A stretch of DNA of 64,000 nucleotides from Pegoplata infirma (lineage: Eukaryota; Arthropoda; Insecta; Diptera; Anthomyiidae). The DNA lies in the NCBI GenBank assembly GCA_963921195.1, contig OY992536.1, positions 289,993,530 through 290,057,529 of the forward strand, written 5' to 3'. Shown here one piece after another: positions 56,101 to 64,000 of this stretch. The translations under genes and the position numbers were made by a program. Below the pieces are notes generated by a model that was given only the letters and a program-made list of their open reading frames with translations, did no database searches and was not told the origin of the DNA. Each line of letters begins with the position of its first letter. Position 1 is the stretch's first letter.

Positions 56101-56215
56101 GGAAACAGTCATTCTTATTTTCTTTTTTGTTAATCGTTAGCTTATATAGTCAAACTGAGGTGGCGTCCTGCAACTTTTTTAAAATTAGACACTATCCTAA
56201 AAACAATATCATGTT
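53135..56215 (+). mobile_element. Composite element C, copy 4, holding FB2
   Basis: Starts TGCAAAGTTTGTACTCTTGC, AATGATAATGTTTTGC, then TTTGTCATTCCATGCAAAAC (DIN-B-like), broken by FB2. After FB2 come ~30 units of GATGAAAAAAATATT (55,490-55,990), ACGAGCTGGTGAATATTTTT, TTCACCACGAGGTTAATT, GTGGCGTCCTGCAACTTTTT and the end CAATATCATGTT. Confidence 0.85.
53287..55379. mobile_element. FB2 foldback, 2.1 kb, in a TATATA stretch of element C
   Basis: Ends GGGGTTTTCGTGTCAACTGA and TCAGTTGACACGAAAACCCC, flanked by (TA)4-5 on both sides. The arms pair for ~950 bp around a centre near 54,260. The centre repeats CCTAAGGGGGCTCCCATACA-like modules in both orientations that also occur in FB1. Mirrored frames (53,782-53,991; 54,566-54,884; 55,247-55,441) are arm sequence. 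Confidence 0.92.
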
Positions 56216-56796
56216 AAAAAAAAATTACACTGCCATTTTCTTTATTGTGTGGGTGGGGGAATCGGTAGCTTTCATTAGGGTACAAATTTCCCCGCGAAAT
56301 ATATGTTTTCAAATTTATTCTTATGCGTTTTACAATTAAGAAACACATTTTTATAATTTTTTACACATTTGTTTTTAATCCACCCCCACAAAAATTGGCA
56401 AAGAAAAATGGCATAATCAAGTCCCATGTGTACAAGTGCAGTACTTTGAAATTCCTCTGATATGAAAATGTTTTATTTGTTCAACAAAAATATATAGTTA
56501 TAAATAAATGCCAACCTTAACATTTAAACATAAATTTAATACAAGTTGTTTTCCCATTATAATATGCTATAAATCATGGCGGTGATTACTTTTTACATAT
56601 AAAAATATAAATACACACACTATGACATTTTTTATTAACCCAGCCAGAAATTGGCAGCGGTTCAAAAAATAAAGTCTTCTATTTTTGGAAAATAGAGTAA
56701 TTTTTCAGTGTTTATAATGACAACTCTAAATGTGCTTTGCCAGTGCTATTTTACAAAAAAAAATATTATCGTTCATTATCATTAATAAAGATTCAT
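56216..56796. other. Unique AT-rich spacer
   Basis: GGGTGGGGGAATCGGTAGCT at ~56,251 is a GC-richer patch. No coding or repeat recognised. Confidence 0.4.
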
Positions 56797-57345
56797 TATA
56801 CCCTGTACCACTCTGTGGTACAGGATTTGTTGCTGTTGTTTGTAACCACCCCAAATATTGGTACTAGACCCGATCGACTTAGAGTCACTTTTTGAGACGA
56901 TTTATCTACGTATGTCCGTTCGTCCGTCTGTATGTCCCTGCAATGTTAACGGTGTAAAGACGATACAGGTCGCAAGCCTATTAAGTTTGAATAAATATCG
57001 GTCCATGTTTGGAACTAGCTCTACACAAAAGTCTGTTTTAATTTTGGCTCAAATGTCTCTAATAACGGTATTTTAATAGATATATTTGCAGGTAAACGTG
57101 TTTTATATTTAGAAATCACCATTCCAAATTTAAATGGAACTGTTCTTCTTTTAGCCCCCCTACAACCACCTTCCCGATATTCACATAAATCTCCAAAATT
57201 TCACAAAAAATAGAAATATTTTATTAAAATTTTGTTTTTGTGTGTTTAACGCGTACTTAATTGACCCAATAAAATCCGATTATAATCGAACCATTTTTTG
57301 GCCTTAGGCCCCATGCGAAAATTTCGCTCGATATTCGGTTAGAAC
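56797..57345 (+). mobile_element. DIN-D copy 6, 3' truncated
   Basis: 5' TATACCCTGTACCACTCTGT with GTGGTACAGG pairing, TTGTAACCACCCCAAATATT, a short GTCCGTTCGTCCGTCTGTAT block, CGATACAGGTCGCAAGCCTA, and interior to GCGAAAATTTCGCTCGATAT. The ACTTGTTTT 3' end is missing. Confidence 0.88.
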
Positions 57346-58244
57346 GAGATAATTTTTTGAACATTATTTTCGATTTGGCGTAGCTTTTTTTTACTTTTGG
57401 TTTTTACAGTGCTTTTTCGATTCTGTCCAAACTTTCGGGCCATCCGTAGATCAGAGTTATAATTTGAGTTCTGAACCGTATTTTTCTGCCTGGGAATATC
57501 CAAAATCACATATACTTACTGCGTAAAAATAAAACACACCTACATGAATACAAATTAATCCTCTTTTCTGCGTATTTAATTTATAGTTATTTTTTTACCT
57601 TCGTATATTTTTCTCATTTTTATTTTATTTGATTTTTATATTTTATTTTTTCAAATGAAGAAAATAAAATCATCACCTACATAATTAAATATCGCACATA
57701 TACACACACATATACATATCTGTCTTTCGATGTACTTAACTTGTTCAATGGACGACAAAACCTACAAAAATAAATAAATAAAAATTACCAAGAAACGTAG
57801 ATATACAACGTAGTATAACAGATTAACACGGAATGACAAGATATTCTAGCAATGCCACCTTAAGTTGAAATGCTTTCGTTCTTTATACTCAATATGAAAT
57901 CACTGTTGTTCAGTGTTACGCATACATAGATATTTATGGTTTCACAGACATCTTGTTTTCCATTTAAGTAAGTCACCTTAAAATACTATATATCAGACAT
58001 ATGTCCTGGGCTTTACTGTTTAAATTAAGGTAAAAGTCAAGTTTCCCTTCTAATAAAGAGAAAACTTTTTATTGGTTTTTTGGGTCAGTGTAAGTAAAAA
58101 TTAAATACACATTCATTTTTGATATCATAGTTATGCGTGTCTAGTAATATTTATTTATTTTGCATTAACAAACATATCGTCATCTGAAGTGCACATGGAC
58201 TGAGCTTAATCAAAAATAGTTTCCACAATTCTTTTTTATTTGAT
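57346..58244. other. Unique spacer
   Basis: One of the longest stretches with no repeat shared elsewhere in the window. CA-rich near 57,690 (CACATATACACACACATATA). No credible coding frame. Confidence 0.45.
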
Positions 58245-58562
58245 TTTTAAAATATTAGAAGATTGAAAAAGTACCAAATAACACTTTTTTACCCTCTTAG
58301 AATCCAGATATTCTAAAAATTACATTTGTGAAACGATTTATTTCCCTGGAGAGCCTGCATTTATTTTCCAAGTTTCTAGAACCATTATTTCAAAAGATAG
58401 ATAAAGTACTATTTACTACCAATTTTACCTCATTCAAATCCTTGAAAATCGAAGATTTATAAAAAGACTATTTGATTTTTTTACTGAGTTCCTACATTTC
58501 AAATTTCAAGTTATTATTTCAGAAGAAAGAAACGACACCAAAGTACAATTTATTACGCTTTT
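58245..58562 (-). mobile_element. Helitron interior fragment
   Basis: Read inverted it matches the Helitron middle: repeated TTTCAAGTTATTATTTCAG, AAGTTTCTAGAACCATTATT and TACTTTTT..CCCTCTTAGAATCC. No ends preserved. Confidence 0.65.
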
Positions 58563-58941
58563 GTACACTCAAAAAAAAATACTGTAATGTTAGCAAAAAA
58601 AGCTTGTAAACCTACAAGAAAATTTGCTGATTTTGAACCCACAATTTTTTTGGTAAAGTTAGCAAAATTAGTTAGTTAGTTCAACTTACAAGGGAAGTCT
58701 CCCTAGTGTCACCCGCGGATCTTTGTGGAATTGGTTTTATTTTGTAGATCAGAAAAAATAAAGGGACACGTATTTTTTTATAGCGGCCCAAATTCATATT
58801 TAGGGGGTAAAAATCAGGGGGGAAGACATGGCCATTTTTCAGTTTTTTTCGTTTATCTCCTATATTATGCAAAGAAACCTAGTCATATTACATGCTAAAT
58901 GAAAGGTCTTTGGAAAACCTATCTACGTGTGCTAAGAACAT
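58563..58941. other. Spacer
   Basis: Begins with CACTCAAAAAAAAATAC, similar to a G-element terminus but without the rest. The frame at 58,681-58,872 (minus) is unsupported. Confidence 0.35.
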
Positions 58942-59775
58942 TGGCGTAGGAAGCCAACATTTCTGGGGGGGGCTAAAGCCCCCCTAGATTTTTTTTTATT
59001 TTGTTGGTATTTTTTTTTTATAGAAAAACCCAGACGTATTCCTGAAGCGTTCCCTTTAACATGCGTCTAGGTGCCCTAGAAACGAATGCCCCCCGAAAGC
59101 GGTGAAAAATTCATATTTTTTTTTTTTAATTTTGATTCTGTAGATTTTTTGGAAATTTAGAAATCCTAGATTAGTTTTGAGAATGAAAGATTTTTAACGT
59201 TTTTCCTATAGTAAAATCATTAGATTACTATGATATTTTTCAAGAAAAAGTTCTGATGATGGCAAAAGTGGATGATTATTAGTCAAAATTCTCAGATTCT
59301 TTCTTTCAATAACTTTTGTCTATAAAAAAACCCCTTAGAATTTAGAAACTTTTTTAAATCAAACAAGTAAAAATGTTTTCCTGAAGGTAAAACCCTAAGA
59401 TTCGTTAAAGTTTTTATTACTGACAAGAACATCAGATTCATATAAAAACTTTTTTCAATAATTCAGACTATTTTTCAATGGGAAAAACTATTACGAGTCC
59501 TTAAGACTCATTGAATAATCATAACGAGTCCTAAAGACTCATTACATATTATTTTTATTTAGGGCGGATTACTCAATGAAAAGTTAGCTGCTAACTGCCG
59601 ATTTAACGGAGCCTTATGTCAAAATTTGTATGAAAAAGTTAAATTTAACGGAGAGTTATTTTATAACAGAGCATTGAGTAATCCAGCCTTTTTGTTGCAA
59701 AAATTAATGAAATCATTAAATTATTAAAAAAAAAATAATGTGAATGATTAAAATTCTGGGGGGGGGGGCTAAAAT
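58942..59775. mobile_element. Possible element with G-run ends
   Basis: TTGGCGTAGGAAGCCAACAT then GGGGGGGCTAAAGCCCCCC at the left, and TTCTGGGGGGGGGGGCTAAA at the right. Between them are AT-rich sequence with S35-like AGATTCTTT stubs and a nested MITE. Boundaries and class uncertain. Confidence 0.35.
59561..59689. mobile_element. 129-bp MITE
   Basis: Ends AGGGCGGATTACTCAATG and CATTGAGTAATCCAGCCT (one mismatch and one swap in 18). The interior carries two AACGGAG-type segments in opposed order. T-runs on both sides hide the target duplication. Confidence 0.75.
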
Positions 59776-59790
59776 TATTCTGCATTAAAT

Positions 59791-59938
59791 TACTCCATGC
59801 ATTAAACCCACCCTCTCCGCAAAGTAAAGTTTTCTAGGGTAGCAGGCCTTAACGCTATTAAATTTGTTATGCATCAAAAAGGCCCGATAACCAAAATAGC
59901 TTTGGATTGCAGAGAGGGTGGGTTTAATGCATGGAGTA
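59791..59938. mobile_element. 148-bp MITE
   Basis: Ends TACTCCATGCATTAAACCCA and TGGGTTTAATGCATGGAGTA, perfect, and pairing continues through CCCTCTCYGCAA. GGATTAC lies just outside the right end, recalling the neighbour's GGATTACTC terminus, so the two may be related. Confidence 0.8.
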
Positions 59939-59952
59939 TGTAATCCCTAAGC

Positions 59953-59967
59953 CCGGCCGAAGGCCGG
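59953..59967. other. GC hairpin CCGGCC-GAA-GGCCGG
   Basis: A perfect 6-bp GC stem with a GAA loop, in the middle of AT-rich DNA. It resembles a Helitron/DINE 3' hairpin (the GGCCGAAGGCC form), but no CTRR or ACTTGTTTT follows nearby. Confidence 0.5.
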
Positions 59968-60179
59968 CTACGCAGAAAACCTTTATTACAAAAAAACAAA
60001 TCATAGAAGTCGTAATTTCGACATTTCGCCCAAAAAAAATATTTTTGATTTTTTGACAATTTTGTTTTGGTAGAAATAACATTTTTAGACCTTTCATTTT
60101 GGGCTATATGTCGCAGCTTGGGCGATATGACATTTACGGTTTTGGGCGATAAGACCTTGGGCGCTATGTCCGTACGCCG

Positions 60180-60616
60180 AAAAAATGTCTCAGAATCTGA
60201 GTCTTTTTCTATAGGAAAAATGTCTCAGAATCTGAGACATTTTCTATAGGAAAAATGTCTCAGAATCTGAGACATTTTCTATAGGAAAAATGTCTCAGAA
60301 TCTAAAACTTTTTCTATAGGAAAAATGTCTCAGAATCTGAGACTTTTTCTATAGGAAAAATGTCTCAGAATCTGAGACTTTTTCTATAGGAAAAATGTCT
60401 CAGAATCTGAGACTTTTTCTATAGGAAAAATGTCTCAGAATCTGAGACTTTTTCTACAGAAAAAATGTCTCAGAATCTGAGACTTTTTCTATAGGGAAAT
60501 GTTTCTGAAACTGAGACTTTTTCTATAGGAAAAATGTCTCAGAATCTGAGACTTTTTCTATAGGAAAAATGTCTCAGAATCTGAGACTTTTTCTATAGGA
60601 AAAATGTCTCAGAATC
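60180..60616 (-). repeat. S35 satellite, most homogeneous array
   Basis: Thirteen units of 34 bp, nearly identical (example unit 60,257-60,290): AATGTCTCAGAATCTGAGAC then TTTTTCTATAGG. Most units keep the full 17-bp dyad. The last unit runs directly into DIN-A at AGAATCTATG, so the array abuts a truncated DIN-A. Confidence 0.97.
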
Positions 60617-61124
60617 TATGTTTGGCATTTACCTGGTCAGGTTGGTATTGCAATCCAGCGAAATCGGTCAAGTGGTTCAAAAGTTATGAGCAAAAGAGTG
60701 AATTTCGGCAAGGGTTTTCCGCGAACTTACGAGGTAAAAAACACGCTAACTTTCAAACATCAAGTCTGAGGGTGCTGAAGCTTAGCAAATATATTTTTGC
60801 TTCGTATTAAATTTCAGCCAAATCGGTGCAGTGGTTGAAAAGTTAGTAGCAAAACCGTGAATTTCAGGTTGGTTTCACCTTAAATTCACATGTTGAAAAG
60901 CCAAGTTTTAAAAACATCAGTAAGTCACCAAAATATTTTACAACATATTTTTGTCACTCAAAAATATTTTTAATAAAAAAAAATAAAAAAAAATATTAGT
61001 CATTTTATTTTTTTTTGACAAAAATGACTAAAAAAAAGTTTTTTATATCTAATCACTTAAAAAGGGCATTGTAGAGGGTATTCATAGATTCCGCCTAGTC
61101 GAATTTAACTTTTCTACTTGTTTT
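60617..61124 (+). mobile_element. DIN-A copy 4, 5' truncated at S35
   Basis: TTTGGCATTTACCTGGTCAG, GGTATTGCAATCCAGCGAAA, and the 3' end TAGAGGGTATTCATAGATTC..GTCGAATTTAACTTTTCTAC..TTGTTTT. The 5' end, microsatellite included, is missing. Confidence 0.9.
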
Positions 61125-61520
61125 AACTTTAATGTTTGTTAGTTACATCCGTTTGCAGCTTAGGCTCCGATATACAATAAATTATATTAAATTGCAAAAC
61201 TAATTATGCATGACATCAAGAAGTGTCACGTAAATAATTTTGTTTCCATAAAACAACATCACAAAACTTTTGTCACACGTGTTTTGTGGTTAATTATAAA
61301 ATAGATTATTCGATAATGGTTTATGAAATATTGCACATACAAAGTGGATACAAATTTAAAGAACATTAGAAGTTAAGGTATTTAAGAGGTTGCAAAATTG
61401 CAAAAAAATGAACCGATATGGAAATTTATCAGCGATAGGTATACGTTTTTTTTTTTTTCAATTTTATTAGAGAATTTTTTTCAAAATTTTGTCTGCAGGA
61501 CTTCATGAATTTAAAATATA
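61125..61520. other. Unique spacer
   Basis: AT-rich; no repeats or genes seen. Confidence 0.4.
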
Positions 61521-63281
61521 GGGATTTTCGTCTCAGGTGATACAACTTTTGAAAGCTGCAATCGATCGGGATAAAATTTGTACCAACATAAAAATTTGTT
61601 TGATATATATTCCACTTGCATTCCACTAAGCGGCTTAATAGCTCTTAAATGAAAAGACCTAAGCTTTATTTTGAGTTAAAAATGTCAATTTTGACAAAAA
61701 AAAAAAAAAAACAGTCAAAAAAATTTTGGATTAAAAAAAAAGTTCAACAATTTTTTTAACTTTTTTCGAAAAATTTAAGAAATATCTGTCTTTACACTTT
61801 AGACAAAATTTTCTAAGAAAAATAAAATGAACAAAAGTCATTGAACACGAACTGCATAATAAACGTTTGAAACTAGAGACCAATTGTAGTAAAATTTTCA
61901 TTTCGTGATCCTGTTTCCTTTTAAAAGGACTTCAAAATTTTAGAGGATTAAATTTTATAATTTAATATTTGTACTTGTCCTAGGATGCCACTATTGATAA
62001 AAGAGGAGGATCTCCCCTAATTTTCCTATTTTATTATTTTTACATATTTTACAAAAAGTAGGTAAGTTACGTCCATTTAAATATGATTTCTTCAATATCA
62101 TTCAAAATTTTCAACAGAATATTTTGATAAAGTTTTCAAATGACATTACTCACATTTTTATCCTGATATGGCAAAATATAAAAATGGAAAAATTAGGTAA
62201 GACCCTTCTCTTTAATCTGCCGTCACCAGTGTCATCCTAGGACAATTACAAATATTTTACCAAATGTATCCTATAAAACTTTTAAGGCCTTTTAAAAGGA
62301 AAGAGGATCACGAAATGAAAAACTGTAAATGAAGTTTTGCTTCATTTGATCTACAATTTCAGAGTATGTCTAATATTGGCTGTCGGACGGTGTTACATGG
62401 GTAAAAAAAAAGACCCCAATTTGGCCTAAATGTCAAATTTAGACCCCTCAAGCTCAGAGAGTCTTTGGCAGATACACTCAAAATATTTTGTAGGCAAAAA
62501 CAAATGAAAAACACATTTAAAACCAGTGAATAAACATTCCCAGTAATTATTGATTTGTTTTAACAAACATTAACATTTATTTTTTACTGTTGACAAAATT
62601 TTATAATATAAATAACATTAAAAAATTACGTTTTTTTCATTATTTTTTACTAACAAATTCGAAAAAATAACCTACAAAAACATTAAAAATTAATGATAGT
62701 TCTGTTATTTTTACCAACAAATTCCAAAAAATTAACCTACGAAAACATTAAAAATTAATGATTTCGTAGGTTATTGTTTACAATTATCTATTGAAATATT
62801 TTTTTGAAATTTTTAATAAAATTTTTAATAAAATCGTGCCAAAGTCACTTGATACAATTTTTTTTTTCTACAAAAAATAACCTACTTGTGTAGGTAAAAA
62901 CTAATGATATCTCATTAAAAAATACCAATAATTAAAAAAAAAAAATACTTACACAAATCATTAAAAATTTAAAGAACAACCAGTAGTTTTTACTTACAGA
63001 ACAAAAATAAATGACTTTAAAAATTAAATGTTAATGAAAGTCTTTATTTTTTAGTGTGTTTTTTTTTTTTAAAACAAAGGACAGAAGTAGTCATTAATAA
63101 AAACTGAACATCAAACAAATGTTTTTTCTTTTAAAAACAACTAAACGTAAAACTTTTTAAATAAACTACAAACAGTTAATAACATAATTTTTTGAGTATA
63201 TCGTTGAAGAATTATGTCCAACCTGCTCCAATAGGACTAACCTAATTGGTTTTAAAAGTTGTGTCACTTGACAGGAAACCG
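61521..63281. mobile_element. FB2 copy 2, shorter, holding element G
   Basis: The left end GGGATTTTCGTCTCAGGTGA with ATACAACTTTTGAAAGC and GATCGGGATAAAATTTGTAC, and the right end GTTGTGTCACTTGACAGGAA, match the FB2 arms. The ~1 kb outside G pairs as arms around ~62,000 (GTCCTAGGATG / CATCCTAGGAC). Diverged from the 53-kb copy. Confidence 0.75.
62475..63196 (+). mobile_element. Element G, copy 2, 722 bp
   Basis: Ends CACTCAAAATATTTTGTAGG and ATAATTTTTTGAGT, flanked by ATA/ATA. It interrupts FB2 at GGCAGATA|TCGTTGAAGA. The interior has repeated ACATTAAAAATTAATGAT and AACCTACAAAAACATT. Confidence 0.8.
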
Positions 63282-63882
63282 TCATATGTATAAGATTTGT
63301 CATAGTTTTGGAAACCATAATTTCTATATCTAGTGGATTCCAAAAAAAAACACAAAATAAAATGTTTCCAAATTCCACTAGCTGCAAGTAAAGAAATACT
63401 ATATATTTTCTTATTTGAAAATGTTTTTAACAAGAAGCCAAAGAGCCACAAATTTAATTTAATTAAAAATCACCAAAAATTCTGACATTTGAATACACAC
63501 ATGCACTTTCTGTTCAACAATTTCTGGAAATATTATTTATCATCGTTGCCAAAAAAAAAGTTCCCAATAAATCAAAAATTTGCTATTAGTTGTCAACAAT
63601 TCCATTGAAATTACATTTACATTTTGACAAATAAATGCGAGTGCATTTAGTTAATTAAATATCGCATATACAAACAGCACACATGCATGCAGATTAGGGT
63701 GGTGCGTAATAAATTGCTTAGATCAACTATTAATTTTTCTAATAAATGCATTCCGTGCTTTGAATTTAATAATATGTGAAGACAAAAAACTTATAGGTCC
63801 GTTTGTTTATCTAAATTTCTTACTATTTTAACTACAACTGGAAAGTTTTGTTTACTTTTGGTATTGAAAATTTCCAGCTGTA
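63282..63882. other. Unique spacer
   Basis: AT-rich; TAGGGTGGTGCGTAATAAAT at ~63,696 stands out slightly. Nothing recognised. Confidence 0.4.
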
Positions 63883-64000
63883 CAGTCAAAATATTTTTTT
63901 GGCAAAAACAAATGAAAACCCCATTTTAAACAAGTGCTTAAACAATTGAAACCTATCTCAGTAATTATTCAATTGTTTTAACAAACATCAACATTTATCT
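63883..64000 (+). mobile_element. Element G, copy 3, cut by the window end
   Basis: CAGTCAAAATATTTTTTTGG, CAAAAACAAATGAAAAC, CAGTAATTATTCAATTG and TTTTAACAAACATCAACATT follow the left part of G at 62,475 in order. Confidence 0.75.

Overview
This window looks like non-coding, AT-rich nuclear DNA of a higher fly. I infer a dipteran, probably a calyptrate such as a blowfly or house-fly relative. The basis is the many interspersed elements built like the DINE-1/INE-1 (Helentron-associated) repeats of Diptera: a 5' end TATACCCTCC, the phrase GACCCCATAAAGTATATA, a GTCC/GTCT microsatellite after AGCGATGTCC, and a 3' end that reads roughly GATTCGGC..GTCGAA..ACTTGTTTT. No intact protein gene, rRNA or functional tRNA is visible. 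Nearly all open frames lie inside satellites or transposons.

Names used here. DIN-A, DIN-B and DIN-D are three DINE-1-like families. C is a composite element carrying a DIN-B-like core. FB1, FB2, FB3, FB-T and FB-6 are foldback elements (long palindromes). G is a CACTCAAAA-ended element. J is a CACAGAAAA-ended element. S35 is a 34-35 bp satellite with a dyad core.

Layout. 1-9.0 kb: a Transib-like foldback, DIN-A, J-type elements, a hAT element, and a DIN-D copy swollen by a 108-bp tandem array. 9.4-16 kb: two J elements, one holding DIN-A that itself holds FB1, the other holding a complete-looking non-autonomous Helitron. 16.5-19.9 kb: an S35 array split by a C element that carries two DIN-B copies, then a second Helitron. 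About 20.5-33.8 kb and 35.4-52.6 kb are two copies in direct order of the same block, on either side of an N gap; each copy carries its own transposon insertions and so supplies the empty site for the other. 52.6-64 kb: a C element containing a 2.1-kb FB2 foldback, DIN-D, a Helitron scrap, tiny MITEs, S35 joined to DIN-A, and a second FB2 with G inside it.

Six hAT-type insertions have 8-bp target duplications readable by eye (five perfect, one with a single mismatch). The Helitron at 13,746-15,870 has TC..CTAG ends, a 3' hairpin and an A|T target. The only recognisable protein coding is a 5'-truncated non-LTR retrotransposon tail (50.2-50.6 kb, minus strand). Two short frames with splice-like borders (4,512-4,659 plus; 29,433-29,609 minus) are weak exon candidates of unknown family.

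Limits: boundaries were read by eye, similarity was judged by visual alignment, and family names rest on termini and target duplications rather than on transposase sequence, because no transposase is present.
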